In this document: piece after piece, positions 53,892 to 62,899 of the stretch | Position numbering within the stretch: the first letter of the stretch is position 1 | Layout: each line of letters begins with the position of its first letter | Assembly: GCF_003116585.1 (NCBI RefSeq) | Contig: NZ_QEHM01000001.1 | Coordinates: 434,001 to 498,000 of the forward strand | DNA from: Albibacillus kandeliae | GTDB taxonomy: Bacteria > Pseudomonadota > Alphaproteobacteria > Rhodobacterales > Rhodobacteraceae | DNA: 64,000 nucleotides | Direction of reading: 5' to 3' | Made by a program: the position numbers and the translations under genes | The notes under the pieces: generated by a model | The model's input: the letters and a program-made list of their open reading frames with translations, nothing else | What the model was told of the DNA's origin: nothing | Databases searched by the model: none

Positions 53892-54451
53892 TCAGTGAGT
53901 CTCCGGGCGCGGTCGTGTCGCGATGTCTACACATACGACATATAGGGTCGGACTGCGAGAATCGCCCGGAAATAATTTTCGCGCCGCGCGCCATGTTGAG
54001 GCGAGGGGTTAAGAAAAAACCCCAAACTTCATGAATATAATGGGAATTCCCTAACGGAAGCGCGGTTGCCGGATCGGCGGTTGTTCACCGCTTCCTGTGG
54101 AGGAATCGGGATCCGCCTGTGCACAACCGGTGGGCAAAAGTGGTGCAAGACCAAAGAATCCCTCCGAGGGCAAAAAAACTCGTTGACCTCTTAGTGCGAG
54201 CTACGCCAGATTGTGTGTGCCGGGACGTGAGCCACTAAATCTGGTGTCCAACCCAGAGCGGTCACCGCAGCCGGCAGGGACGAACACGTACAACTCGACA
54301 TATGAACGCGCAGAACGCGCATCCCTGCTTGGGCAGGGACCGGGAAAGTTGTGCCATTCGCCCTCCGGGCAAGGACGGCTCCGATTGGGCGGAGCAAGGC
54401 CGGGGCGCCCGCCCGTGCCGAACCGGGATAAAGCTGAAGACAGAGGCAGCA
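53892..54451 (+). other. Long upstream region of nrdJ
   Basis: This 560-bp gap holds no supported gene. The first part is AT-rich with a small hairpin (GGGGTT...AACCCC near 54004-54025). The second contains a candidate promoter (TTGACC at 54183-54188) overlapping NrdR-like boxes. A leader of about 200 nt follows, with short strong stems such as TCCCTGC/GGCAGGGA (54322-54340). In-frame ATG 54302 precedes the chosen nrdJ start but encodes no family-like sequence. Confidence 0.5.
54203..54247 (+). promoter_or_regulatory. Pair of NrdR-like boxes upstream of nrdJ
   Basis: The box at 54232-54247 (CCACTAAATCTGGTGT) matches an ACACTATATCTTGTGT-like NrdR box at 13 of 16 positions. An opposite-facing box at 54203-54218 matches at 11 of 16. 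The inner arms CCAGATT and AATCTGG are exact inverses. Start-to-start distance is 29 bp, slightly below the usual 31-32. NrdR represses ribonucleotide reductase genes. Confidence 0.5.
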
Positions 54452-57400
54452 ATGAAAATCGAAAGAAAATTCACCAAGGCAGGGCAGGATGCTTACGCGG
54501 CTCTGGATTTCGTTTCGGTCACGTCCGAGATCCGCAACCCGGACGGCTCCACCGTTTTTCATCAGAGCGATATCGAAATTCCCGCGACCTGGAGCCAGGT
54601 CGCCAGCGACGTGATCGCACAGAAATACTTCCGCAAGGCGGGCGTTCCCTCGAGCCTGAAGAAGGTCAAGGAAAAGGACGTGCCCGAGTTCCTGTGGCGG
54701 TCGGTTCCCGAGGAAGGCGCCGTGATGGGCGGCGAAACCTCCTCGAAGCAGGTGTTTGACCGCCTCGCCGGCGCATGGGCCTACTGGGGCTGGAAGGGCG
54801 GCTACTTCTCGACCGAGGACGATGCGCGCGCCTATTACGACGAGATGCGCTTCATGCTGGCCACCCAGAAGGCCGCGCCGAACTCTCCGCAGTGGTTCAA
54901 CACCGGCCTGCACTGGGCCTATGGCATCGACGGCCCGAGCCAGGGCCACCACTACGTCGACTACAAGACCGGCAAGCTGACCAAGTCCAAGTCGGCCTAC
55001 GAGCACCCGCAGCCGCACGCCTGCTTCATCCAGTCCGTTCAGGACGACCTGGTGAACGAGGGCGGCATCATGGACCTCTGGGTGCGCGAGGCGCGCCTGT
55101 TCAAGTACGGCTCGGGCACCGGCACCAACTTCAGCCACCTGCGCGGCGTGGGCGAAAAGCTCTCCGGCGGCGGCAAGTCCTCGGGACTCATGGGTTTTCT
55201 CAAGATCGGTGACCGGGCAGCCGGCGCGATCAAATCAGGCGGGACCACCCGTCGGGCAGCGAAGATGGTGATCGTTGACGCCGATCACCCGGATATCGAG
55301 GACTTCATCCAGTGGAAGGTTCTCGAGGAGCAGAAGGTCGCCAGCATCGTCGCCGGGTCCAAGATGCACGAGAAGATGCTGAACGGCATCTTCGCCGCCA
55401 TCAAGTCCTGGGACGGCGCCGAGGCTGACGCCTTCGACCCCGCCAAGAACGACGGCCTGAAGACCGCGATCCGCGAAGCCAAGAAGGTCGCGATCCCGGA
55501 AACCTATATCAAGCGCGTGCTGGACTATGCCAAGCAGGGCCACACCAGCATCGAATTCCCGACCTACGATACCGACTGGGACTCGGAAGCCTACAACTCG
55601 GTGTCGGGCCAGAACTCGAACAACTCGATCCGCGTGACCAACGCCTTCCTGAAGGCGGTCGAGAAGGACGCGGACTGGGAACTGATCAGCCGCGTGGACG
55701 GCAAGGTCGCCAAGACCGTGCGTGCCCGCGACCTGTGGGAAAAGGTCGGCCATGCCGCATGGGCCTGCGCCGATCCGGGCATCCAGTTCCATGACACCGT
55801 CAACGAGTGGCACACCTGCCCGACAGACGGCGAGATCCGCGGATCGAACCCGTGCTCGGAGTACATGTTCCTTGACGATACCGCCTGCAACCTGGCGTCG
55901 ATGAACTTGCTGACCTTCCTGAAGGACGGCCAGTTCCAGGCGGGCGACTACATGCACGCGGCGCGGCTGTGGACGCTGACGCTGGAAATCTCGGTGATGA
56001 TGGCGCAGTTCCCCTCCAAGGAAATCGCGCAGCTCTCCTACGATTTCCGTACTCTCGGCCTTGGCTATGCCAACATCGGCGGCCTGCTGATGAACATGGG
56101 CTACGGCTATGACTCTGCCGAGGGCCGCGCCCTCTGCGGCGCGCTGACCGCGATCATGACCGGCGTGGCCTATGCGACCTCTGCCGAGATCGCCTCGGAA
56201 CTGGGGGCCTTCCCGAGCTACGACCGCAACGCCGAGCACATGCTGCGGGTGATGCGCAACCACCGCAACGCGGCTTACGGCCGGACCGAGGGCTACGAGG
56301 CCCTGACGGTGAAGCCGGTGCCGCTGGATCACGGCAACTGCCCCGACAGCAAGCTGATCGACATTGCCAAGGCGGTCTGGGACGAGGCGCTGGAACTGGG
56401 CGAGAAGCACGGCTACCGCAACGCGCAGTCGACCGTGATCGCGCCGACCGGCACCATCGGTCTGGTGATGGACTGCGACACCACCGGGATCGAGCCCGAC
56501 TTTGCCCTGGTGAAGTTCAAGAAGCTCGCCGGTGGCGGTTACTTCAAGATCATCAACCGCTCGGTTCCCGCCGCGCTGGAGAAGCTGGGTTACGGTTCGG
56601 CCGAGATCGAGGAGATCGTCTCTTACGCGGTCGGTCACGGCACCATCGGCAACGCGCCGGGCATCAACCACACCACGCTGGCGGGTCACGGCTTTGGCGC
56701 CAACGAACTGGCCAAGGTGGATGCGGCGCTGGCTTCGGCCTTCGACATCCGCTTCGTGTTCAACCAGTGGACGCTGGGCGAGGACTTCTGCAAGAACGTC
56801 CTTGGCATCCCGGCGGAGAAGCTGAGCGACCCGACCTTCAACCTGCTGGGTCACCTCGGGTTCTCGCGCAAGGATATCGAGGCTGCCAACGACCACGTCT
56901 GCGGCACCATGACCCTCGAAGGGGCGCCGTTCCTCAAGGAAGAGCACTACGAGATCTTCGACTGCGCCAACCCCTGCGGCAAGAAGGGCAAGCGCTTCCT
57001 CTCGGTCGACAGCCACATCTACATGATGGCCGCCGCCCAGTCGTTCATCTCCGGCGCGATCTCCAAGACGATCAACATGCCGAACGATGCGACCATCGAG
57101 GACTGCCAGAAGGCCTATGAACTGAGCTGGTCGCTCGGCGTGAAGGCGAACGCGCTCTACCGTGACGGGTCCAAGCTGAGCCAGCCGCTGGCTGCCGCTC
57201 TGGTCGAGGACGACGACGAGGCCGCCGAGATCCTCGAAACCGGTACGCCGGTCGAGAAGGCCACCGTGCTGGCCGAGAAGATCATCGAGAAGGTGGTGGT
57301 GAAGGAGATCGTCCGCAGCCACCGCGAGAAGATGCCGCAACGGCGCAAGGGCTACACCCAGAAGGCCGTTGTCGGCGGTCACAAGGTCTACCTGCGGACC

Positions 57401-58093
57401 GGCGAATACGAAGACGGCAACCTTGGCGAGATCTTCATCGACATGCACAAGGAAGGCGCTGGCTTCCGGGCGATGATGAACAACTTCGCCATCGCGGTCT
57501 CGGTCGGCCTGCAATACGGGGTGCCGCTGGAGGAGTTCGTCGACGCCTTCACCTTCACCAAGTTCGAGCCGGCCGGCATGGTGCAGGGCAACGACAGCAT
57601 CAAGAACGCCACGTCGATCCTCGACTACGTGTTCCGCGAACTGGCGGTGTCCTACCTCGACCGGACCGACCTGGCCCATGTCAAACCGCAGGGCGCGAGC
57701 TTTGACGACATCGGCCGGGGCGAGGAAGAGGGCGTGTCGAACATCTCGGAGATCACCGAGAGCGCGGCAAGCCGGTCGCTGGAAGTGCTGAAGCAGATCA
57801 GCTCGACCGGCTACCTCCGCAAGCGCCTGCCGCAGGAACTGATGGTGTTCCAGGGCGGCGGCATGGACACCTCGGCGACGACGGTGCTGCAGCAGCCCGT
57901 CCAGTCGGCCCAGGCTCAGGCCAGCGGTTCGACCGCGATGAGCACGGGCACCGTGACCATGGATGCACGCACCAAGGCCAAGATGCAGGGCTACGAGGGC
58001 GAAGCCTGCGGCGAGTGCGGGAACTACACGCTGGTGCGCAACGGCACCTGCATGAAGTGCAACACCTGCGGCGGCACCAGCGGCTGCTCGTAA
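54452..58093 (+). CDS. nrdJ: Class II (vitamin B12-dependent) ribonucleoside-diphosphate reductase
   Basis: This 1213-residue enzyme reduces ribonucleotides using adenosylcobalamin, needing no oxygen. Family blocks: SPQWFNTGL and [14 protein letters not shown] near the N-terminus, [11 protein letters not shown], the substrate region [41 protein letters not shown] and a B12-type C-terminal domain. It ends in [22 protein letters not shown] with redox cysteines. ATG 54452 is used because MKIERKFTK is the family start. The gene sits alone between a long leader and a long structured downstream region. Confidence 0.96.
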   Translation: MKIERKFTKAGQDAYAALDFVSVTSEIRNPDGSTVFHQSDIEIPATWSQVASDVIAQKYFRKAGVPSSLKKVKEKDVPEFLWRSVPEEGAVMGGETSSKQVFDRLAGAWAYWGWKGGYFSTEDDARAYYDEMRFMLATQKAAPNSPQWFNTGLHWAYGIDGPSQGHHYVDYKTGKLTKSKSAYEHPQPHACFIQSVQDDLVNEGGIMDLWVREARLFKYGSGTGTNFSHLRGVGEKLSGGGKSSGLMGFLKIGDRAAGAIKSGGTTRRAAKMVIVDADHPDIEDFIQWKVLEEQKVASIVAGSKMHEKMLNGIFAAIKSWDGAEADAFDPAKNDGLKTAIREAKKVAIPETYIKRVLDYAKQGHTSIEFPTYDTDWDSEAYNSVSGQNSNNSIRVTNAFLKAVEKDADWELISRVDGKVAKTVRARDLWEKVGHAAWACADPGIQFHDTVNEWHTCPTDGEIRGSNPCSEYMFLDDTACNLASMNLLTFLKDGQFQAGDYMHAARLWTLTLEISVMMAQFPSKEIAQLSYDFRTLGLGYANIGGLLMNMGYGYDSAEGRALCGALTAIMTGVAYATSAEIASELGAFPSYDRNAEHMLRVMRNHRNAAYGRTEGYEALTVKPVPLDHGNCPDSKLIDIAKAVWDEALELGEKHGYRNAQSTVIAPTGTIGLVMDCDTTGIEPDFALVKFKKLAGGGYFKIINRSVPAALEKLGYGSAEIEEIVSYAVGHGTIGNAPGINHTTLAGHGFGANELAKVDAALASAFDIRFVFNQWTLGEDFCKNVLGIPAEKLSDPTFNLLGHLGFSRKDIEAANDHVCGTMTLEGAPFLKEEHYEIFDCANPCGKKGKRFLSVDSHIYMMAAAQSFISGAISKTINMPNDATIEDCQKAYELSWSLGVKANALYRDGSKLSQPLAAALVEDDDEAAEILETGTPVEKATVLAEKIIEKVVVKEIVRSHREKMPQRRKGYTQKAVVGGHKVYLRTGEYEDGNLGEIFIDMHKEGAGFRAMMNNFAIAVSVGLQYGVPLEEFVDAFTFTKFEPAGMVQGNDSIKNATSILDYVFRELAVSYLDRTDLAHVKPQGASFDDIGRGEEEGVSNISEITESAASRSLEVLKQISSTGYLRKRLPQELMVFQGGGMDTSATTVLQQPVQSAQAQASGSTAMSTGTVTMDARTKAKMQGYEGEACGECGNYTLVRNGTCMKCNTCGGTSGCS

Positions 58094-58448
58094 GGCAAGA
58101 GACTGAATCGCACCGCCCAGGCGGTGCGTAGGGGGCGCGGGCTGCCACGCGCTGACTGGCCCCCGACGAAACACCGGAAGCAGGCGGGACCCCAAGACCG
58201 TCGGTTTCCACGGGCCGGATTGCTCTCGTACCCAAGGAGGTGCGTCCGGTCCAACACCGCAGGTCATCCTCGGAGATCTGCGGGGGACAGGGTGGGGGCG
58301 GACAACTGTCCTTGCCCACCTTTCCACGGGGCGGGTGCGCTCGCCCCTGACGACGTTCAGGCCGCAGGCATAAAACCACCGGGCGGTAAATTAGATGAGC
58401 CTGAACGGCGAAACTCAAGAGGTGCCCCTCGGCACCTCTTTTTTCTTT
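58094..58448 (+). ncRNA. Putative structured RNA or structured 3' region downstream of nrdJ
   Basis: Between the nrdJ stop and a strong terminator lie about 350 nt with no gene but with at least eight successive local stems: CGCACCGC/GCGGTGCG (58109-58128), GGGGGC/GCCCCC (58131-58164), CCGACG/CGTCGG (58163-58204), CCGGA/TCCGG (58215-58249), CCGCAG/CTGCGG (58257-58283), GGTGGG/CCCACC (58291-58320), GGGGCG/CGCCCC (58328-58347) and CGTTCAGGC/GCCTGAACG (58354-58407). I found no motifs of RNase P, tmRNA, SRP or 6S RNA. It may be a separate small RNA or part of the nrdJ transcript. Confidence 0.5.
58418..58448 (+). terminator. Strong intrinsic terminator downstream of nrdJ
   Basis: AGAGGTGCC (58418-58426) and GGCACCTCT (58431-58439) form a perfect 9-bp stem with a 4-nt loop, followed by TTTTTTCTTT. 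It is 325 nt after the nrdJ stop. Confidence 0.93.
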
Positions 58449-58578
58449 GGGGGTGTCTGCATACTGTGTTGGTCGGCTATGCGGACAGAGCTGCCAATCA
58501 ATAGGTCACGACCCGCATGGCGCTTTTCCAAACTAAAGGTATCGTAGCTTAGAATTATTCCCACAGAGGGTTTGGAAC

Positions 58579-58902
58579 ATGACGGCAGACGACGAAATGT
58601 TCAGGTGGGCGCAGCGCTGCATCAGCGGTGAAATTACACCAAATATGAGAATGGTTGTTTTGCGGATCGAGGAAAGGAGGGTAACCTTCCGGTACTATCT
58701 TGATATTGAGCCGAATTCCTTCCTCTTGGAAAGGGCGGAAATTATAGCTCTGAACTTTGACTGTGGCCTGTCGACGAATCTGGATGCTCTAGATATCGAA
58801 CTGATTCATACAGTCGAGCCTTTAGGCAAACTGGAATATTTTGATGGCTCCCTCTTTCGCAGATGGGAGAACGATCAGGGCACGACGGAACCAGACGAGT
58901 AA
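58579..58902 (+). CDS. Small acidic hypothetical protein in low-GC DNA
   Basis: I do not recognise this 107-residue protein. It is acidic and has an alternating strand pattern (MRMVVLRIEERRVTFRYYLDIEPN, then ERAEIIALNFDCG and LDIELIHTVEPLGKLEYFDG). Size, acidity and fold pattern recall small immunity proteins of contact-dependent or polymorphic toxins, but there is no toxin beside it. Its DNA is visibly less GC-rich and uses A/T-ending codons, unlike all neighbours, which suggests acquisition by transfer. AGAGGG lies upstream. Confidence 0.7.
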   Translation: MTADDEMFRWAQRCISGEITPNMRMVVLRIEERRVTFRYYLDIEPNSFLLERAEIIALNFDCGLSTNLDALDIELIHTVEPLGKLEYFDGSLFRRWENDQGTTEPDE

Positions 58903-59101
58903 TTTGTCTCTAAGGGCTCCAAGCCGACCTTCGCCGCGCTTTGCCCAGGCGGACCGGCGTACAGGACCTGATTGACCAACACGGTATGCGGACACCCCCT
59001 TTTCCTTTCCGGGCCTCATCGGGCGGCGCGGCGCGGGCCATTGTTCCCCGGGCGCGAAGCGCTTAGGACTGCTGAGGCCATTCAAGCCGACGAGCCGAGC
59101 C

Positions 59102-59713
59102 ATGCCAGACCTGCCCGACCTCCTGATCCTGCGCCACGGCGAGACCGAGTGGAATCGCGAGGGGCGGATGCAGGGCGTGCTGGACAGCGCGCTGACCGCC
59201 GAGGGGGAGGCGCAGGCGCGCGCGCAGGGCGAGATCCTGGCCCGGCATGGGGTGGAGGGGTTCGACTGGCTGAGTTCGCCGCAGGGCCGCGCCCTGCGCA
59301 CCGCCGAGATCGCGCGCGCGGCGCCGGTTGCGACCGATCCGCGCCTGCGCGAGATCGGGATGGGGGGCTGGACCGGCCTGCTGCGCGACGAGATCGCCGT
59401 GCGTCACCCTGAGTTCTTCGGGCCGGAGGCGGCACCGCTGGCCTATTATGGCCATGCCCCCGAGGGTGAGACGCTGGTGGCCCTTGCCGGGCGCCTGAGG
59501 GCGCTGCTGGCGGCGCTGGAGCGGCCCACGGTGCTGGTGACCCATGGAGTGACCAGCCGCATGCTGCGCTGCCTCGCGCTGGACCTGCCGATCGGCGCCT
59601 TTGCGCATCTGGAAGGCGGGCAGGGCGTGGTCTATCGCATCGCCGGGGGAACCTACGAGAGGCTGGAACGCGAGGGCGTGGTGGCGCAGAGCCTGCCGCA
59701 GGACGGGGTCTGA
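59102..59713 (+). CDS. Histidine phosphatase family protein (phosphoglycerate-mutase-like)
   Basis: This 203-residue protein has the catalytic LLILRHGETEWNREGRMQG (RHG at about residues 11-13), the second Arg in SSPQGRALRTAEI, Glu in LREIGMGGWTGLLRDE, and the second His in VLVTHGVTSRMLRCL. It belongs to the GpmB/CobC/PhoE branch of small-molecule phosphatases; the substrate is unknown. tRNA-Val lies downstream on the opposite strand. Confidence 0.92.
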   Translation: MPDLPDLLILRHGETEWNREGRMQGVLDSALTAEGEAQARAQGEILARHGVEGFDWLSSPQGRALRTAEIARAAPVATDPRLREIGMGGWTGLLRDEIAVRHPEFFGPEAAPLAYYGHAPEGETLVALAGRLRALLAALERPTVLVTHGVTSRMLRCLALDLPIGAFAHLEGGQGVVYRIAGGTYERLEREGVVAQSLPQDGV

Positions 59714-59752
59714 CCCAAGCCTATACCAAGCCGCGCGGAACTGTCGGAAGGA

Positions 59753-59828
<76 letters not shown>

Positions 59829-59916
59829 GTGCCGCGAGGGTTTAGCCAAGCTTGCCGAGGGTTGCAAGACGGGTTTGGCGGGTGCGGGCGAGTTTCTGAC
59901 GGGCACAGGTCCGGGG

Positions 59917-60825
59917 TCAGCTTCGGCGATGGCCCGGCGTGGCCTCGATCTCTCTTGGCAGCCAGTCGCAGAAGGCTACCGCGGCCGAGGACAGCCGCTC
60001 GGGCGGGCGGGTGACCAGCGCATACTGACCAAAGGCAAAGCTGCGCTCGCCGAAGGGACGCACCAATGTGCCGTCTGCGAGGAAGTGACCGCCCATGAAG
60101 GCATCGTTGATGGCAAATCCGGCGCCCGCACGGGCGAGCGCGAGGGCGTCCTGCGTGCTGGCCACGTGGATGTTGCGGCGCGGGGCGGCCTGATCGGCGC
60201 CGATGGCCGCGAACCAGCGCGCCCAGATGGCGCCGCCGTCTTCGTGAATCAGCGTGGCGTCGCGCAATTGCTCGGGCGCGGACTGCCGGGTCGTTGCCAG
60301 CAGGGCCGGGGCGCAAACCGGGAACATCTCCATCTCGGCGAGGGACTGCACCCGCATGCCGGGGAATCGGACCTCGTTGAAGGCGATCACCACGTCGGCC
60401 TTGGGCAGGACGCGATCCTCGCCGGGGGTGAGGCGGGTGAGCGTGAGCGAGAGATCGGGGTAGAGGTCGAGAAACCGGGGCAGGCGCGGGATCAGCCATT
60501 GCGACGAGAAGGCGGGCGGCGCGGCGACCGAGAGCGCGCCGGAATAGGCATCCTCGCCCAGTTGCAGCGCGGTGGAGGCGATGCCGTCGAGTGCCTCGCG
60601 CACGGCGGCCAGCAGGCGGCGCCCCTCGAGGGTGAGGACAAGGCGGCGGCGGTTGGCCTCGAACAGCGGTTTGCCAAGTGCGCGCTCGACCGAGCGCACC
60701 TGATGGCTGATCGCGCTCTGCGTCACGTTCAGCTCTTCGCCCGCGGCGCGCATGTTCAGGTGCCGCCCGGCGGCTTCAAAACCCTGGAGGGCATTCAGGG
60801 GCAGGTGCTTGTCGCCGATCCGCAT
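59917..60825 (-). CDS. LysR-family transcriptional regulator (GcvA-like)
   Basis: This 302-residue protein has an N-terminal helix-turn-helix (LPLNALQGFEAAGRHLNMRAAGEELNVTQSAISHQVRSVERALGKPLFEA) and a periplasmic-binding-like effector domain from about residue 95. The LNALxxFEAAxR and GKPLF forms are of the GcvA/AmpR branch. It is divergent from the desaturase gene, with a 107-bp AT-rich gap that should hold the shared operator. The effector is unknown. Confidence 0.93.
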   Translation of the reverse strand: MRIGDKHLPLNALQGFEAAGRHLNMRAAGEELNVTQSAISHQVRSVERALGKPLFEANRRRLVLTLEGRRLLAAVREALDGIASTALQLGEDAYSGALSVAAPPAFSSQWLIPRLPRFLDLYPDLSLTLTRLTPGEDRVLPKADVVIAFNEVRFPGMRVQSLAEMEMFPVCAPALLATTRQSAPEQLRDATLIHEDGGAIWARWFAAIGADQAAPRRNIHVASTQDALALARAGAGFAINDAFMGGHFLADGTLVRPFGERSFAFGQYALVTRPPERLSSAAVAFCDWLPREIEATPGHRRS

Positions 60826-60932
60826 GATTTCCTCAAATATTGCTCATCGAACAGGTGAATTATTCGCATTTTACAAGAGAAAATTTAACCGGCAAGCTGG
60901 ATGCAACAATTCACATTCAGGGAGCATTACCG

Positions 60933-61916
60933 ATGGAAGCGAGCTTCTCCCGACGCCGCCTGATCTCGCCGCAGGATCTGCGGGCGCTGATGCAGCGGTC
61001 GGACCTGCGGGGCGCGTTGCAACTGGGCAGCCACCTTGGGGCCATCGCCATCTCGGGTGCGCTGCTGTGGAGCCTCTGGGGCAGCTGGTGGGCCGTTCCG
61101 GTGTTCATGGTACACGGTGTCCTGATCAACTTCCTCTATGCCGGCCAGCACGAGCTGAGCCACGGCACCGTGTTCGAGACCAAGTGGATCAACGTGCTGT
61201 TCGGGCGGCTGTTCGGGTTTGTCCTGCTGTACCCGCGCGATTTCGACAAGATCCAGCACTGGGCGCACCATCAGCATACCCAGAACTGGGAGAAGGACGG
61301 TGAACTGGTGCGCGAGCCCTATACGCTGAAGTCCTATCAGCTGTGGTTCTGGGGCGTGACCTACTGGCAGAGCCGGGTGATGCGGATCGTGCGGTTCTGC
61401 CGGGGCGAGGTGATCGAGCCCTATATCCGCAAGGAGGAGCATGCGCTGGTGATCCGCGAGGCGCGTCTGCACGCCCTTGGTTATCTGGCCATCGCCGTGA
61501 TCTCGGTCGCGGCGCAGAGCTGGGCGGCCGTGATCCTCTGGCTGGCGCCGATGATCGTGATGAAGCCGGTGCACCAGTTGCAGAACACCATCGAGCACCT
61601 CGGCCTGTCGCACAAGGACGACATCCTCGAGAACACCCGCTCGACCCGGACCAACGCGCTGATGCGCTGGCTGTGCTGGCAGATGCCGTACCATACCGCG
61701 CATCACACCTTTCCCAGCGTGCCGTTCTGGCAGCTCAAGCACCTGGACCGCGAGATGCGCAAGAGCGGGGCGAAGCCGCACCAGATGGGCTGGATCGAGT
61801 TCCAGGTCGAGGTCTGGAAGAAACTGAGCGCCAAGAACGAGGATGAATACCCCTATGACGACGTCTGGATCGTGCCCCGTGGCGATGGCCGCAGCGTGAA
61901 GGTGGAAGCCGCGTGA
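60933..61916 (+). CDS. Membrane fatty acid desaturase family protein
   Basis: This 327-residue protein has about four to five membrane helices and the three di-iron His boxes: GQHELSHGT (His 73 and 77), HWAHHQHTQNW (about 109-119) and PYHTAHHTFPSVP (about 252-264). These define membrane desaturases/hydroxylases acting on lipids. The substrate (acyl lipid, carotenoid or alkane) cannot be told. ATG 60933 has GGGAG upstream. The stop overlaps the next gene as GTGA, suggesting a common pathway with the TIM-barrel protein. Confidence 0.9.
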   Translation: MEASFSRRRLISPQDLRALMQRSDLRGALQLGSHLGAIAISGALLWSLWGSWWAVPVFMVHGVLINFLYAGQHELSHGTVFETKWINVLFGRLFGFVLLYPRDFDKIQHWAHHQHTQNWEKDGELVREPYTLKSYQLWFWGVTYWQSRVMRIVRFCRGEVIEPYIRKEEHALVIREARLHALGYLAIAVISVAAQSWAAVILWLAPMIVMKPVHQLQNTIEHLGLSHKDDILENTRSTRTNALMRWLCWQMPYHTAHHTFPSVPFWQLKHLDREMRKSGAKPHQMGWIEFQVEVWKKLSAKNEDEYPYDDVWIVPRGDGRSVKVEAA

Positions 61917-62761
61917 GAAAACTGAAGGTGTTTCAGTCGCTCTGGTCCATGCAGCCGCATGACCAGAGCGGTGTGCGTCTGCCGGTGGACCGCGTCTGCG
62001 GTATGGTGAAGGATGCGGGCTACGACGGGCTGGCGCTGGATTTCGGTGCGTTCGACGTCGATACGGTGAAGGCGGCGCTGCCGCATCTGCAACGCGAGGG
62101 GCTGACGCCGCTGGCGGTGGCCTTTCCGAAATCGGTGGGCGAACTGCGCGACACCCTGAAGTTCGCGCGGGACTGCGGCTCGCCCTTCGTCGATGTCGTG
62201 GGGCAGGTGTTTCCGCTGACCGTCGAAGGTGCGATCCCGGTGATCCGGAAGTGGATCGAGATGGGCGAGGAGGAGGGCGTTCCGGTGCAGTTCGAAACGC
62301 ACCGCAACTGTATCACCAACGACCTGTTCACCACGCTGTGCCTGATGGACGCGATTCCCGAGATGCGGCTGGCGGCGGACCTGTCGCATTACATCGTGGA
62401 CCGCGAGTTCATGCATCCGCTGACCGCCCAGCAGCGCGGATGGCTGACGCGCTGTCTGCAACGGTCGGACAGTTTTCAGGGCCGGGTCGGCGGGCGCCAG
62501 CAGGTGCAGTTGCAGATCAATTTCCCCCAGCACAAGAAGTGGGTGGATCTGTTCCGCCAGCTCTGGACCGAGGGGCTGGCGGACTGGCGCAAGCGCAACC
62601 AGACGGGCGAGGTGGTGTTCCTTTGCGAGCTGGGTCCGCCGGAATACGCGATGACCGGACCGGACGGAAAAGAGCTGTCGAACAGGTGGGACGAGGCGCT
62701 GCAGATCCGGGCGATGATCGAGGAGATCTGGGCCGGTCTGGAGGCTGCCGAACAGGGGTGA
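61913..62761 (+). CDS. Sugar phosphate isomerase/epimerase family (xylose-isomerase-like TIM barrel)
   Basis: This 282-residue protein starts with GTG inside the stop of the desaturase gene. It has GYDGLALDFGAFD, an Asp/Glu/His set in FVDVVGQ, VQFETHRNCITNDLFTTL and LAADLSHYIVDREF, and the late FLCELGPPEYAM. These are metal-binding strands of AP-endonuclease-2/hydroxypyruvate-isomerase-like barrels. Substrate unknown. Co-translation with the desaturase is unusual for a sugar isomerase and hints at a lipid- or polyol-linked role. Confidence 0.85.
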   Translation: MRKLKVFQSLWSMQPHDQSGVRLPVDRVCGMVKDAGYDGLALDFGAFDVDTVKAALPHLQREGLTPLAVAFPKSVGELRDTLKFARDCGSPFVDVVGQVFPLTVEGAIPVIRKWIEMGEEEGVPVQFETHRNCITNDLFTTLCLMDAIPEMRLAADLSHYIVDREFMHPLTAQQRGWLTRCLQRSDSFQGRVGGRQQVQLQINFPQHKKWVDLFRQLWTEGLADWRKRNQTGEVVFLCELGPPEYAMTGPDGKELSNRWDEALQIRAMIEEIWAGLEAAEQG

Positions 62762-62899
62762 AACGCGGTTTTGCTGGAGATGCGGAATTCTGCTTTTTGC
62801 CTTGATTTTCAGCATCTTTCGGCGTGTTTCGAAGTTTCTTTCACAGCTGCAGATCAATCCGGTACGTGACGATTGAGAGCCTCGTTTCGAAGGGGCAGA

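Noticed and set aside
54181-54451. Cobalamin riboswitch upstream of nrdJ
   Set aside because: No B12 box or matching core sequence could be found; only NrdR-like boxes and short stems are visible.
55235-58327. 1030-codon open frame on the minus strand opposite nrdJ
   Set aside because: Its translation is a low-complexity shadow of the GC-rich third positions of nrdJ, rich in R, H, D, G and V, with no domain. nrdJ matches its family throughout.
58094-58448. RNase P RNA, tmRNA, SRP RNA or 6S RNA identity for the region after nrdJ
   Set aside because: Their conserved cores (for example the RNase P P4 sequences, tmRNA tag and GATTCGAC, SRP GGAAGCAG tetraloop region) are not present. A CCGGAAGCAGG string is similar to SRP but lacks the helix around it.
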